In this document: positions 1 to 9,963 of the stretch, in pieces
Layout: the number at the start of each line of letters is the position of its first letter
Position numbering within the stretch: position 1 is the first letter of the stretch
Origin: RPQJ01 sp963777725
GTDB taxonomy: Bacteria > Pseudomonadota > Gammaproteobacteria > Steroidobacterales > Steroidobacteraceae
DNA: 64,000 nucleotides
Assembly: GCA_963777725.1 (NCBI GenBank)
Contig: CAVZRR010000010.1
Span: forward strand, 1-64,000
Direction of reading: 5' to 3'
Notes under the pieces: model-generated
Seen by the model: only the letters and a program-made list of their open reading frames with translations
What the model was told of the DNA's origin: nothing
The model's database searches: none
Translations under genes and position numbers: made by a program

Positions 1-60
1 ACCGGCCGATCCCGGCCATTCGCAATACGTTCCGCGATTCCTAATCAGAGGCACTGACCA

Positions 61-1497
61 ATGGCAGCATCCACCGTCCAGAAACTTGCACTGCCAGCGC
101 TGATCGCGATGGTGGTCGGTTCGATGATCGGGTCCGGCATCTTCACGTTGCCGTCCCGATTCGCCGGGGCCACCGGCGTCTACGGCGCGCTGATTGCATG
201 GATCATCGCCGCCGGTGGCATGCTGATGCTGGCGTTCGTCTTCCAGACGCTGGCCGCGCGCAAGCCCGACATCGATTCGGGCATCTTCGCCTATGCCAAG
301 TACGGCTTCGGCCAATACTGGGGCTTCGCGGCCGCGGTCGGCTTCTGGATCGGCACCTGCGTCGGCAACGTCTCGTACTGGGTGCTGATCAAGTCCACGC
401 TCGGCGCGTTTTTCCCGGTGTTCGGCGACGGCAACACGCTCACGGCCGTCCTCGTCGCTTCGGTCCTGGTCTGGGCTTTCCACTTCCTGATCCTGCGCGG
501 CGTGCAGGGCGCGGCCGGCATCAACAAGATCGTCACAATCGCCAAGATCGTGCCGCTGCTGCTGTTCGTGGTGGTGCTGCTGTTCAACTTCGACGGGCAG
601 ATTTTCTACGACAACCTCTGGGGCGGCCCGGAGACGGAGAAGACCTTCAGCTCGATCTGGACCCAGGTGCGCCAGACGATGCTCGTGACGGTGTTCGTGT
701 TCATCGGCATCGAGGCCGCGAGCGTGTACTCGCGCTACGCCATGAAGCGCGAGGACGTCGGCCGCGCGACCGTGATCGGCTTCCTGATCGTCACCTCGCT
801 GCTCGTCGCGGTGACGGTGCTTTCGTTCGGCGTGCTGCCGCGCGAGGAAATCGCGGCGATGCGCGCGCCGTCGGTGGCGGGCGTGCTGGCGGCGATGGTC
901 GGCCCGTGGGGTGCGATGTTCATCAGCGCCGGCCTGATCGTCTCGGTGCTGGGTGCCTACCTCGCCTGGTCGCTGCTCGCGGCTGAAGTGCCTTACCTCG
1001 CGGCGAAGTACGGGTTGTTCCCCAAGTACTTCGAGAAGACCAACGAGGCCAAGGTGCCGGTCAACTCGCTGCTGCTCACCAATATCGTCGTGCAGGTCTT
1101 CCTGATCGTCACGATGTTCACGACGTACGCGTTCCAGCTCGCGCTCGAGCTCACCAGCGCGCTGACGCTGATTCCCTACCTGCTCGTGGCCGCCTACGCA
1201 CTCAAGCTCGCCTACACGGGCGAGACCTACGAGAAGGACGCGAGCGCGCGCAACAAGGAGCTGATCATCGCCGGGATCGCGACGTTCTATTCGATGCTGA
1301 TGATCTACTCGGGCGGCCTCAAGTACATCCTGCTCTCGGCATTGATCTACCTGCCGGCGACGCTGCTGTTCTGGCGGGCCCGCAAGGATGCCGGTGCGCA
1401 GGTATTCGCCAGGAGCGAGACGGTGCTGTTTGCGCTGATCGCTTTCGGTGCCGTGATCGCGCTCTGGTCGCTCGCCACCGGGCGGATCACCGTCTGA
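61..1497 (+). CDS. arcD: Basic amino-acid antiporter, ArcD-type (APC superfamily)
   Basis: Inner-membrane permease of 478 residues, the usual length for the arginine/ornithine antiporter group of the APC superfamily, with about twelve hydrophobic helices along its whole length. The family substrate-site signature GSMIGSGIF is at residues 20-28 in the first helix. The ATG at 61 follows an AGAGG ribosome-binding site around 47-51. Arginine deiminase begins 78 bases downstream on the same strand, so the likely role is arginine uptake in exchange for ornithine. Known of the family: related members carry other basic amino acids or polyamines, so the exact substrate is inferred from the arcA neighbour. 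Confidence 0.88.
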   Translation: MAASTVQKLALPALIAMVVGSMIGSGIFTLPSRFAGATGVYGALIAWIIAAGGMLMLAFVFQTLAARKPDIDSGIFAYAKYGFGQYWGFAAAVGFWIGTCVGNVSYWVLIKSTLGAFFPVFGDGNTLTAVLVASVLVWAFHFLILRGVQGAAGINKIVTIAKIVPLLLFVVVLLFNFDGQIFYDNLWGGPETEKTFSSIWTQVRQTMLVTVFVFIGIEAASVYSRYAMKREDVGRATVIGFLIVTSLLVAVTVLSFGVLPREEIAAMRAPSVAGVLAAMVGPWGAMFISAGLIVSVLGAYLAWSLLAAEVPYLAAKYGLFPKYFEKTNEAKVPVNSLLLTNIVVQVFLIVTMFTTYAFQLALELTSALTLIPYLLVAAYALKLAYTGETYEKDASARNKELIIAGIATFYSMLMIYSGGLKYILLSALIYLPATLLFWRARKDAGAQVFARSETVLFALIAFGAVIALWSLATGRITV

Positions 1498-1575
1498 TCG
1501 CCATCAAACCTTGGGCTGGCGTGGCGGATGACCCGACGCCGGCCCGCCTCCAACCCCTGACATGGAGAAACGGAA

Positions 1576-2829
1576 ATGACTGACAAGACTCCCGCCTTCG
1601 GCGTCCACTCCGAAGTGGGCCAGCTGCGCCTCGTCATGGTCTGCGCGCCCGGCCGCGCCCACCAGCGCCTGACGCCCTCGAACAACGACCGCCTGCTGTT
1701 CGACGACGTGATCTGGGTCGAGACCGCCAAGCGCGACCACTTCGACTTCATGCAGAAGATGCGCGACCGCGGCATCGAAGTGCTGGAAATGCACAACATG
1801 CTGGCCGAGACCGTTGCGATCCCCGAAGCGAAGAAGTGGATCCTCGACAACCAGATCACCGCCAACGAGGTCGGCATCAGTCTGATGGCGGAGACGCGCG
1901 CCTACCTCGAGACGCTCGACAACCGCGCGCTCGCCGAGACGCTGATCGGTGGCCTCTCCACCTTCGACGTGCCGGACGACTTCGGTGGCGAGCAGCTGAA
2001 GCTGGCGCGCGAGGCGAATTCCGGCGTGGCCGAGTACCTGCTGCCGCCGCTGCCGAACACGCTGTACACGCGCGACACGACCTGCTGGATCTACGGCGGC
2101 GTGACACTGAACCCGCTTTACTGGCCGGCGCGCCACGAGGAGACCATCCTCACGACGTCGATCTACAAGTTCCACCCGCGCTTCGCCGGCAAGGTCAAGG
2201 TGTGGTGGGGCGATCCGACCAAGCACTGGGGCCTGTCGACGCTCGAAGGCGGCGACGTCATGCCGGTCGGCAAGGGAATCGTGCTGATCGGGATGAGCGA
2301 GCGTACCTCGCGCCAGGCGATCGAGCAGGCGGCGGCGGCGCTCTTCAAGCAGAAGGCGGCCGAGCGCGTGATGATCTGCGCGATGCCGAAGCTGCGCGCG
2401 GCGATGCACCTCGACACGGTGTTCACGTTCGCTGATCGCGACTGCGTGCTGCAGTACCCGGATATCATGGATCACGTGCAGACCTTCTCGCTGTATCCGT
2501 CGGACAAGCCGAGCGGGATCGAGATCCGCAAGGACGAGGGTCGCTTCGCCGAGGTCGTCGGCAAGGCACTCGGCGTCAAGAAGATGCGCATCATCGAGAC
2601 GGGCGGCAATGCCTACATGCGCGAGCGCACGCAGTGGGACAGTGGTGCCAACCTCGTTTGCGCGTCGCCGGGCGTCGTATTCGCCTACGACCGCAACACC
2701 TACACGAACGCGCTGCTGCGCAAGGCCGGCGTCGAGGTCGTCGAAATCGACGGGTCGGAGCTCGGCCGCGGCCGCGGCGGCGGTCACTGCATGACTTGCC
2801 CGATCATCCGCGATCCGGTGGATTTCTAA
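1576..2829 (+). CDS. arcA: Arginine deiminase
   Basis: Cytoplasmic enzyme that hydrolyses arginine to citrulline and ammonia, the first step of the arginine deiminase pathway. It has 417 residues, the family length. All catalytic residues are visible: Asp167, Glu224, His278 with Asp280 in the MHLDTVFTF stretch, and the nucleophile Cys405 in GGHCMTCP near the C-terminus. The numbering nearly matches the Pseudomonas enzyme. GGAGA lies 7 bases before the ATG. It forms a pair with arcD upstream. The ornithine carbamoyltransferase and carbamate kinase genes that often follow are not in this window, so ATP recovery would depend on genes elsewhere. Confidence 0.97.
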   Translation: MTDKTPAFGVHSEVGQLRLVMVCAPGRAHQRLTPSNNDRLLFDDVIWVETAKRDHFDFMQKMRDRGIEVLEMHNMLAETVAIPEAKKWILDNQITANEVGISLMAETRAYLETLDNRALAETLIGGLSTFDVPDDFGGEQLKLAREANSGVAEYLLPPLPNTLYTRDTTCWIYGGVTLNPLYWPARHEETILTTSIYKFHPRFAGKVKVWWGDPTKHWGLSTLEGGDVMPVGKGIVLIGMSERTSRQAIEQAAAALFKQKAAERVMICAMPKLRAAMHLDTVFTFADRDCVLQYPDIMDHVQTFSLYPSDKPSGIEIRKDEGRFAEVVGKALGVKKMRIIETGGNAYMRERTQWDSGANLVCASPGVVFAYDRNTYTNALLRKAGVEVVEIDGSELGRGRGGGHCMTCPIIRDPVDF

Positions 2830-2841
2830 AGGTCCGGCTCT

Positions 2842-2868
2842 CCGCGCGCCGCTTGTCGCGGCGCGCGG
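2842..2868 (+). terminator. Perfect 11-bp GC hairpin after arcA
   Basis: An 11-base arm at 2842-2852 and its exact reverse complement at 2858-2868 enclose a 5-base loop, 12 bases after the arcA stop codon. There is no T-run after it, so it may act as a weak or Rho-assisted terminator, or as an mRNA 3'-end stabiliser for arcDA. Confidence 0.5.
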
Positions 2869-2945
2869 CGGCGGCGTGTGACGGCGATGGCTGAAGCGAT
2901 GCGTCGGCGGACTACGTCGCGTGACCTGCAGTGAGAGGATTTCTG

Positions 2946-4184
2946 ATGCGCAGCGCAACGATCGGGAAAGATGATTGGCTGCGACGCATCGCCGGGCTCG
3001 TGCTCGCGATCGTCGTGACTTCCGGGCTGGCGTCGAACGCCATTGCCGCAACGGATGCGGAGGCGCTGCAGCGGGGCCGCGAGCTGCTGGCGGCCGGACA
3101 GCCGGCCGAGGCGAAACTCGCGTTCGAGGCGGCGCTCGCCGCAGACCCGAGTTCCGTCGAGGCCCACCTCGGCCTGGCGCGCTCGTATTACGCCCTCGGT
3201 GAATATTCCCGGGCCGTCCTCGAGTTCGAGTCGGTGCTGCGTTACGACAACCTGCCCCGGGACCTGCAGTCGCAAGCGGAAACCTACGACAGGGTGGCGG
3301 CCGGCTACGTCACGCCCGCCGGCTGGGCACCGTTCTTCTACGGCGAAACCGGTGTCGGCAACTACCGTCAGAACAGCACGAAATCGACGGACATTTTCGG
3401 CGGTGCCGGCAACTACGACACGTTCCTGCCGATCCGCGTCGGCGGCGGCTGGAGCAAGGCCGTGACCGAGCGCCACTCGTTCAATGGCACGCTGGACTAC
3501 CGCTTCCGCTGGTACGACGACAGTGACCGTCGCAACGACTCGGACCTGCGCTGGAACTTCAATCTCAGCCGGCCCGTGGACGACGACAGCCTGCGCTTCG
3601 GCATGCGCGGCCGGGTGAGCTACCGGGGCGACGGCCAGTACCGCAACGACTGGGGCGTGTTCGGCAGCTACGATCTCGGCTTCGGTCCGAACGATCGCGT
3701 CACGATCGGCGGCGAGGTCCGCGAGCGCCGCTACCCGAGTGGACCGCTGCGCAACCGGACGCGCGACATCGCCGAGATGACGGTCAACTGGTCGCATTCG
3801 CTGGCCAACGGCCGCACGTCGTTCGGGCTGGGCGGATCGGTGGGCCAGGAGTGGGCGACACAGGAACGGATCGATGGTGACGCCTCGCTGTGGGGCTTCA
3901 ATGGCGAGTTCGACCACTCGTTCAGCGACACGCTCGACCTGTTCCTGTGGTTCGCGTACGAGAACGAGAGCTTCGACGACGAGCGGCCCGACTTCACGAC
4001 TGACGAGGACCTGCTGCTGGAACGCAACGACGACCTCTGGTACGTGGGAGGCGGCCTGGTCTGGGGTTTCGCGCCCGGCTGGACGCTGCGCCCGACGTTC
4101 GAGTACGACTGGGAGGACAGCAACCTCCCGGCGCTGACCTACAGCAAGACCGAGTTCTGGCTGACCGTTCGCAAGTCGCTGTAG
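2946..4184 (+). CDS. TPR-containing outer-membrane beta-barrel protein
   Basis: 412 residues. A signal peptide ends near residue 35 (ASNAIAA). One or two TPR repeats cover about residues 40-105 (ALQRGRELLAAGQPAEAKLAF, then LARSYYALGEYSRAVLEF). The rest consists of alternating aromatic/polar strands, typical of an outer-membrane barrel. I chose ATG 2946 because AGAGG at 2934-2938 sits 7 bases before it; an in-frame GTG at 2931 would overlap that ribosome-binding site. It follows the arcA hairpin and is probably transcribed separately. Proteins of this plan are often annotated only as surface lipoprotein assembly modifier-like or hypothetical; the function is not known. Confidence 0.75.
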   Translation: MRSATIGKDDWLRRIAGLVLAIVVTSGLASNAIAATDAEALQRGRELLAAGQPAEAKLAFEAALAADPSSVEAHLGLARSYYALGEYSRAVLEFESVLRYDNLPRDLQSQAETYDRVAAGYVTPAGWAPFFYGETGVGNYRQNSTKSTDIFGGAGNYDTFLPIRVGGGWSKAVTERHSFNGTLDYRFRWYDDSDRRNDSDLRWNFNLSRPVDDDSLRFGMRGRVSYRGDGQYRNDWGVFGSYDLGFGPNDRVTIGGEVRERRYPSGPLRNRTRDIAEMTVNWSHSLANGRTSFGLGGSVGQEWATQERIDGDASLWGFNGEFDHSFSDTLDLFLWFAYENESFDDERPDFTTDEDLLLERNDDLWYVGGGLVWGFAPGWTLRPTFEYDWEDSNLPALTYSKTEFWLTVRKSL

Positions 4185-4227
4185 CGCGCAGGTCGCAGCG
4201 GCGACGCGAGGCGCCGGGCGTGAGATC

Positions 4228-5158
4228 GTGGGCATGGATCTGAAGAGGGAATCGAGCCGCCTGGAGCAGCGCACGCTGGTGCTCTCGCTGCTGTGCGTGG
4301 TGGTGATCGCACTCGGCAGCCTCGCCTGGGGCCTGGCGATCGAGTCCGACGTCGTGATCCTGAACGGCGTCTTCTCGCTGGTCAGCCTGATCGGTTCGGT
4401 CCTGTACCTCACGGCGGCGAGGCTGGTGGCCCGTCCGGCCGATCGTCGTTTCCAGTACGGCTATGCCCACGTCGAGCCGATGGTCAACAGCGTCAACGGG
4501 ATGCTCGTGCTGGTCATCTGCCTGTATGCATTCATCAATGGCATCGAGGGGCTGCGCGCGGGTGGCTCGGAGGTCGATGCGTCGAGCGTGATCTGGTTCG
4601 GGGCCGTGAGCGGCCTGATCTGCGCAACCGTCGGCACCTACGAGCTCTGGATGAGCCGCCGGACCGGCTCCCAGTTGCTGCGCAACGACGCGCGCGAATG
4701 GCTGATCGACGCGGCGTTCAGCCTGGTGACGCTGTTGGGCTTCGCCGCGTTGTTCGTGCTCGAGGATCCGTTGCGTTCGACCTGGGCCCGTTACGCGGAC
4801 AGCGCACTGGTTGCGCTGCTGGCGCTGCTGTTCCTGCCGATCCCGCTCGGCGTCGTGTGGCGCAACGTCCGCGAATTGCTGCACATGAGCAGCGAGGACG
4901 ACGCGATCACGCGGCGCGTCGAGGCCGCGATGCGAGGCGATTCGCAGCGAGCACGACATCCGCAGCCATACGACGCATGTGGCCAAGGTCGGCCGCTCGC
5001 ACCTGGTCGAGGTCAACATCGTCGTCGGCCCGCGATTCGAACTGCAGACCGTGGCGGGGCAGGACGGGCTGCGCCAACGGATCTGGAGCGCCGTGGACCG
5101 GCCGATCGACGCGGCCTGGCTCACCATCAACTTCACCGCGGATCCGCGCTGGGCATGA
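4228..5158 (+). pseudogene. Cation diffusion facilitator transporter, frameshifted
   Basis: Encodes a CDF-family inner-membrane divalent-cation/proton antiporter: five to six membrane helices over about residues 15-215, then the cytoplasmic C-terminal domain. The frame breaks near 4935, where one extra base in a GCGAGGCG stretch moves the reading by +1. Repaired, translation continues with a normal C-terminal domain (HTTHVAKVGRSHLVEVNIVV) to the TGA at 5156-5158. Start is GTG 4228 or ATG 4234; neither has a strong ribosome-binding site. The downstream frame is intact and family-like, so a sequencing error is as likely as a real mutation. The metal is not predictable: the usual aspartate-rich helix-2 motif is altered to NGVFSLVSL. 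Confidence 0.75.
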
Positions 5159-5347
5159 GCGCCGCGAATCATCGATTGTGCCGGGCAAGCGGGATCCGTC
5201 AGAATGGGGGCGCGGTCCGTGCGCGCCTGCGCCTGCAGCGGTTGGCCGCAATCTTGCGGACGGACGGAAACCCCATGGCGTCGCTGGATCTCGTATCCGC
5301 GGCGTGAGCGTCGGACGACAAAAACCTTCTTTTCAGGAGTACAGATC

Positions 5348-5914
5348 ATGAATCTTCGCTGGAAAATTCTCGCTTCGATCGCAATGCTGGGCAGCGTCGT
5401 CATGGCGACCGAGGCCATCGCACAGACCCGGATCGATTATGGCCGCATCACGGCCGTGCGCCAGGTCAACCTCCAGAACCAGGGTGCACAGACCGCCGGG
5501 ACGCTGGTCGGCGGAGCGCTGGGCGTTGCGTCGGGTTCCGGGCAGTCGAGCAGCAATCGGGCGCTGCGCGGCATCGGCGGCGCAGCCCTCGGCAGTCGGG
5601 TCGCGGGTGCCGCCGGATCGTCGACGGGCTTCGAGTACACGGTGCTGGTCGGCGGCACGAACACGATCCGGATCGTGACCGAGCAGGCCGGACTGCGGGT
5701 CGGCGACTGCGTCTCGGTCGAGCGCGGCCAGTTCAACAATGTTCGCCTCGCGCCGGACGAGCGGTGCGCGTCGGCGGCCGCGTCCGTCCCGGGGAGAAGC
5801 GAGATCGCCGAGGCCGACGCCTGTGATGCCGCCAAGCAGCAGCTGCTCAATGCGACCACGGACGCCGAATTCGACCTCGCCGAGCGCCGGATGCGCCTGC
5901 TTTGCGGTGACTGA
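5348..5914 (+). CDS. Glycine-zipper secreted protein (SlyB-like)
   Basis: 188 residues. A signal peptide ends at about residue 25 (EAIAQ). A glycine-zipper segment rich in G-x(3)-G spacing follows at about residues 52-92 (TLVGGALGVASGSGQ onward), a feature of SlyB/Pcp-type outer-membrane-associated proteins. There is no lipobox cysteine, unlike classical SlyB. The C-terminus has three cysteines in a short alpha-helical tail. CAGGAG lies 8-9 bases before ATG 5348. It stands alone between the CDF gene and nhaC; the role in envelope integrity is inferred from the fold only. Confidence 0.7.
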   Translation: MNLRWKILASIAMLGSVVMATEAIAQTRIDYGRITAVRQVNLQNQGAQTAGTLVGGALGVASGSGQSSSNRALRGIGGAALGSRVAGAAGSSTGFEYTVLVGGTNTIRIVTEQAGLRVGDCVSVERGQFNNVRLAPDERCASAAASVPGRSEIAEADACDAAKQQLLNATTDAEFDLAERRMRLLCGD

Positions 5915-6010
5915 TCCCTGTGCCGAGCCCGCGACGCAACGGCCGATGAGGCCGTTGTGCTCGCGGGCACGGCGCCAGGGTGCCATCTCGTGACAGGGAG
6001 AATAACAACA

Positions 6011-7474
6011 ATGACGCTCGACCACGCCGGCCGCGATTCGGCCGCTGACGATGACGGAGGCGGCGATCCCGATCGTCGCGCTGATCGTGCTGGTCGGCCT
6101 GTCGTTCTACCTGTTCGGCGACGCGGGCGCGAAGGGTCCGAACCAGGTCGCGCTGGTCCTGGCCGCAATGGTCGCGCTGATCATCGGTCGACGGGCCGGC
6201 TACACGTCCGAGCAACTGCGCGAGGCGGCGATCGCGAGCGTCGGCACCGGCGTCAGCGCGATCTTCATCCTGTTCGCGGTCGGCGCGCTGACCGGCGCCT
6301 GGGCCATGAGCGGGACGCTGATGGCGATGGTCTACTACGGCCTGCAGATCCTGAGCCCGCATTACTTCTACATGACCACGGCGATCATCTGCGGCATCGT
6401 TGCGTTCAGCATCGGCAGCTCGTGGACCGTGGCCGCGACGATCGGCATCGGGCTCGTCGGGATCGCCGCCAACATGGAGACTGAGCCCCGCGGTCACGGC
6501 CGGTGCGGTCATCTCGGGCGCCTACTTCGGCGACAAGTCGTCGCCGCTTTCGGATACGGCCAACCTCGCGGCCGCCGTCGGCGGGTGCAGACCTGTACCA
6601 GCACCTGCGCGAGGTGCTGTGGACTTCGATCCCGGCGCTCGCGATCACGCTGCTGATTTTCTTCTTCATGGGCGCGCCCGGCGACTTCGACGCGACCGAG
6701 AAGCTCGATAGCATCCGCAGCACGTTCGACGTCTCGCTGGTGCACTTCCTGCCGCTCGTGGTCGTGATCGTGCTGGCGGCGCTGCGGTTGCCGCCGTTCA
6801 CGACGATCATGATGGGTGCGCTGGCAGGCGCGGTGCTCGCCGTCGTCACTGCGCCGGAGCGCGTGATCGCCTTTGCCGCGGCCCCGACCTCGCGACACCG
6901 CTGGCGCTGCTGAAGGGCGCCTGGCTGGCGCTGGCGAGCGGTTACACGTCGACCACGGGTTACGAGGCCATCGACATGCTGGCCTCGCGCGGCGGCATGG
7001 AGCGTATGCTCGACACCATCTGGCTGATCATCGTCGCGCTGGCCTTCGGTGGCGTGGTCGAGAAGGCCGGCGTCATCGAGCGCCTGATCGCGCCGGTGCT
7101 GGCCGCAGTCAGAGTCGAACGGCGGCCTCGTGGCCGCGACCGTGAGCTCGACGGTGGCCACCAACGTGGTGACGGCCGACCAGTACATCGCCATCGTGCT
7201 GCCGGGCCGGATGTTCAAGGGCGCTTTCCAGAAGCGCGGCCTCGCGCCGGTCGTGCTGTCGAGGTCGCTGGGCGATTCGGCGACGGTGACGTCGGCGCTG
7301 ATTCCCTGGAACAGTTGCGGCGCGTTCATGGCCGCCACGCTCGGCGTGGCGACCGTGGCCTACGCGCCATTCACATTCTTCAACTACCTGAGCCCGTTGA
7401 TTTCGGTTGCGATGGCCTTCCTCGGCATCCGGATGCTGAAGGCGCCGTCGCCCGAGTCGCATTCCAAGTCCTGA
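6011..7474 (+). pseudogene. nhaC: Na+/H+ antiporter NhaC family, multiply frameshifted
   Basis: Inner-membrane sodium/proton antiporter. Segments of an NhaC-family protein appear in order across three frames: helices from 6051 to about 6480, then the hallmark GAYFGDKSSPLSDTANL near 6510-6570, then LYQHLREVLW from about 6590, then GYTSTTGYEAIDMLASRGG near 6940-7000, then NVVTADQYIAIVLPGRMF near 7165-7220, ending at 7474. Breaks lie near 6485, 6590, 6885 and 7115. A fifth may lie near 6051, because the best ribosome-binding site (GGAGA) precedes ATG 6011 in another frame. Total span matches the family length of about 490 residues. All parts are present, so base-calling errors are a plausible cause. 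Confidence 0.8.
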
Positions 7475-7502
7475 CGTTCGAAGTTCAATCGAGGATCGCT
7501 GC

Positions 7503-8072
7503 ATGAACAAGAGAGTATTCGTCGCTTCGCTGGCCGCCCTGATGGTGTTCGCTTCCGGCTGCACCACGACCAGTGGCGGTTCGAGCGACCCAGCGGCGAG
7601 GCGCAAGAGCATCGACACGACGGTCGACGCCGCGCTCGGCGAGTTGTACCGGCAGGTGCCGGGCTCCCGGGACCTGGTCAACCGCGCCCAGGGAGTGCTC
7701 GTGTTCCCGTCGGTGCTCGAAGCCGGGTTTATCGTCGGCGCATCCCGTGGCGACGGCGCCTTGCGCGTCGGTGGCAAGACGGTGAGCTACCACGCCACGA
7801 CGAGCGGATCGTTCGGCCTGCAGGCTGGCGCGCAGTCGACGGCGGTGTTCCTGCTGTTCATGACCAAGGACGCACTGACGAACTTCCAGAACAGCCGCGG
7901 CTGGACAGTCGGCGCCGATGCATCGGTCACGCTGCTGACGGTCGGTGCGAGCGCGCAGATGACCACCGCCACGGCGCAGCAGCCGGTCATCGGCTACGTG
8001 CTGTCGAACCGCGGGCTGATGGCCGGCATTTCGATCGACGGCGCGCGCGTGACGACGCTGAATCTCCGCTGA
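7503..8072 (+). CDS. SYLF/YSC84-domain lipoprotein
   Basis: 189 residues. The lipoprotein signal peptide ends with the lipobox ASGC (Cys20), so the protein is probably anchored to the outer membrane. The remainder is a SYLF (lipid-binding, YSC84-related) domain: RAQGVLVFPSVLEAGFIVGASRG, then SGSFGLQAGAQS and FLLFMTKDALTNF, all family hallmarks. Bacterial SYLF lipoproteins are widespread and their role is unresolved. ATG 7503 follows a GAGG-like site. It is 28 bases after nhaC and 10 before the phospholipase gene, so it may be co-transcribed with them. Confidence 0.85.
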   Translation: MNKRVFVASLAALMVFASGCTTTSGGSSDPAARRKSIDTTVDAALGELYRQVPGSRDLVNRAQGVLVFPSVLEAGFIVGASRGDGALRVGGKTVSYHATTSGSFGLQAGAQSTAVFLLFMTKDALTNFQNSRGWTVGADASVTLLTVGASAQMTTATAQQPVIGYVLSNRGLMAGISIDGARVTTLNLR

Positions 8073-8082
8073 CGGCCGGCGG

Positions 8083-9142
8083 TTGACCATCCATCGGCAA
8101 CCCGGGCCCCTGCGCGAGTGGGGGCTCGGCCTGGTCGCCGGCGTGTTTGCGTTCGCGGGTTCCGCGGTCGCAGGCACGCCCGGCGAGTCTTGCCTTGCAA
8201 TTGCCGACGCTACCGAGCGGCTGGCGTGCTTCGATCGCGAAATCGGCGCGAGCGGCGCGAGGTCCGCGCGGACGCAAGCGCAGTCGCCGCGCCGTCGCCG
8301 GTCGAGCCAGGCTGCGCCGGTCGCGGCACCGACAGTGGCGCCGGCACTCTCGTTGCTCGACGCGGCATGGGGTTTCGCCCCCGACTCGAGGAAAGCGTAC
8401 GTCCGGCTCTACCAGCCGAACTACCTGCTGTTCGCCCGTTATACGGACGACGTCAACAACGCCCCGTACGAACCGCTCTTCGATGCGTTCGCCGAGGAGG
8501 GCGAGTTCGACGACGTCGAGGCCAAGTTCCAGCTGAGTTTCAAGGGACGCCTGCTCACGACGCGAGGATCGCCGCTGGGGCCTGTGGTTTGCGTACACGC
8601 AGCAGAGCCAGTGGCAACTCTACAGCGAGGACATTTCGCGACCGTTCCGCGAGACCAACTACATGCCGGAGCTGTTCGGCAGCTTCCGGCCGGGCATCGA
8701 GCTGGGCAGCTTCCGCTGGAACGTGCTCAATTTCGGCTACACGCACCAGTCCAACGGGCGAGCCGACCCGATCTCCCGCAGCTGGGACCGGCTGTTCGTC
8801 GAGGCGGGCATCGAGCGCGACAATTTCGCCGTCGTCGCGCGCGCGTGGACGCGCATCGAGCCGTCGAACTACGAGGACGACAATCCGGACATCACTGATT
8901 ACCTGGGGCACGGGCAGGTCACGGCCCTGTACCGCTGGCGCGACAACACGTTCACGCTGATGGGCCGCGGCAACCTGGACACGGGCAAGGGCGCGGCGCA
9001 GTTCTCGTGGACATCCCGGCCCTTGCTGGGGCCGCTGCGTGCCCACTTCCAGCTCTTCTCCGGCTACGGCGAGAGCCTGATCGACTACGACTGGAACCAG
9101 ACCACGATCGGCCTGGGCGTCACGTTGAACGAATCGCTCTGA
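8083..9142 (+). pseudogene. pldA: Outer-membrane phospholipase A1, frameshifted
   Basis: Outer-membrane calcium-dependent phospholipase A. Signal peptide, then an N-terminal segment, then a 12-strand-type barrel. The active-site stretch THQSNGRADPISRSWDR near 8740-8790 holds the family His, Ser and Asn-region motif (family: YxxHxSNG plus SRSW(N/D)R); the asparagine of the catalytic triad is represented by Asp here. The frame shifts by +1 near 8570, just before LWFAYTQQSQWQ; both sides are clearly PldA. The start is uncertain: TTG 8083 gives the best signal peptide but has no convincing ribosome-binding site. It ends convergently with the DUF3313 gene. Confidence 0.82.
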
Positions 9143-9162
9143 TGCGGCGGAGCGCTCGTGAG

Positions 9163-9837
9163 TCACCGGGCCTGCGGGTAGACGTCTTCCATGGCGCGAC
9201 GCAGGCTCGAGGCCCAGACGCCGATGGCCCGGCGAGCGTCGGCCGTGTTCATCACGCTGTTGGTGACCGTCCACGTGCCGGTGCCGCGGCCGCTCTGCTG
9301 GTCGACGGCGCGCGCCAGGATTTCGCCGGTGATCGAGTCACGCAATTCGATGACCAGCGTCATGCGACCGGTGTTGGCCGTGTAGACCCGGGTCCGGCCC
9401 GGGCTCATCGCGTCCGGGGCCGTCACGTACAGGTCGACGATCGCAGCCGTGGCCCGCAGCGTCTGCGGTCCCGGCTCTTCGACGAGCTTGAAACCGCCCC
9501 GGCCGAGCTCGGCTCGGAAGGTTTCCTGGAACAGCCGCGCGAGATCTTCCTTGATGCCAGCGATGTCGGCGGCGCTCAGCCGGCCGACGCTGCGGGTGCC
9601 CCGGTTCGGGTCCCAGTTGCTGGCGAAGCTCACCGACACCGGATCGAGGAGCACGCTGTCGAACGCGCCGATCTGCGCGCCCGGCTTGAGGAAGACGGCA
9701 TCGAGTCGGGTTCCCGATTGGCGCACGAGGCCATCCCATTCGGCCGGGCCTCGTGGCGCCGACGTCGTCGCACACCCTGCGAGCAGGGACGCACCGACGG
9801 CCACCAGGGCCGCGAGCAGGTGCTGATTTCGCTTCAC
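9163..9837 (-). CDS. DUF3313 family lipoprotein
   Basis: 224 residues with a lipobox LAGC (Cys22) and therefore a probable outer-membrane lipoprotein. The body matches the DUF3313 pattern: FDSVLLDPVSVSF, then RLFQETFRAEL, then RATAAIVDLYVT and RMTLVIELRDSITGEILARAVDQ. The function of the family is unknown. It is transcribed leftwards, convergent with pldA and divergent from the copper locus. Confidence 0.8.
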   Translation of the reverse strand: MKRNQHLLAALVAVGASLLAGCATTSAPRGPAEWDGLVRQSGTRLDAVFLKPGAQIGAFDSVLLDPVSVSFASNWDPNRGTRSVGRLSAADIAGIKEDLARLFQETFRAELGRGGFKLVEEPGPQTLRATAAIVDLYVTAPDAMSPGRTRVYTANTGRMTLVIELRDSITGEILARAVDQQSGRGTGTWTVTNSVMNTADARRAIGVWASSLRRAMEDVYPQAR

Positions 9838-9906
9838 TTGGGGTACTCCATGCGGTGGCGGAGATTCTTCTTTTCCGGCCGCACACTACTCCGGGGACCG
9901 GCTCCC

Positions 9907-9935
9907 TTGCAATCGGGCGCCGCCGGCGCTAGCTT
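9907..9935 (+). promoter_or_regulatory. Candidate promoter of the copper-efflux locus
   Basis: TTGCAA at 9907-9912 and TAGCTT at 9930-9935 are separated by 17 bases that hold a GC-rich inverted repeat (GGCGCC/GCCGGC region). The position is right for the first gene of the copper cluster. The -10 match is weak (3 of 6), and I see no clear CueR or CusR box. Confidence 0.25.
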
Positions 9936-9963
9936 CACCGCAGACCACTTTGAGATGCACCTG

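Noticed and set aside
6011..7474. Programmed frameshifting in nhaC and other genes
   Set aside because: The shifts occur in many unrelated genes, lack slippery heptamers plus structures, and are mostly single +1 changes, so errors or mutation are simpler explanations.
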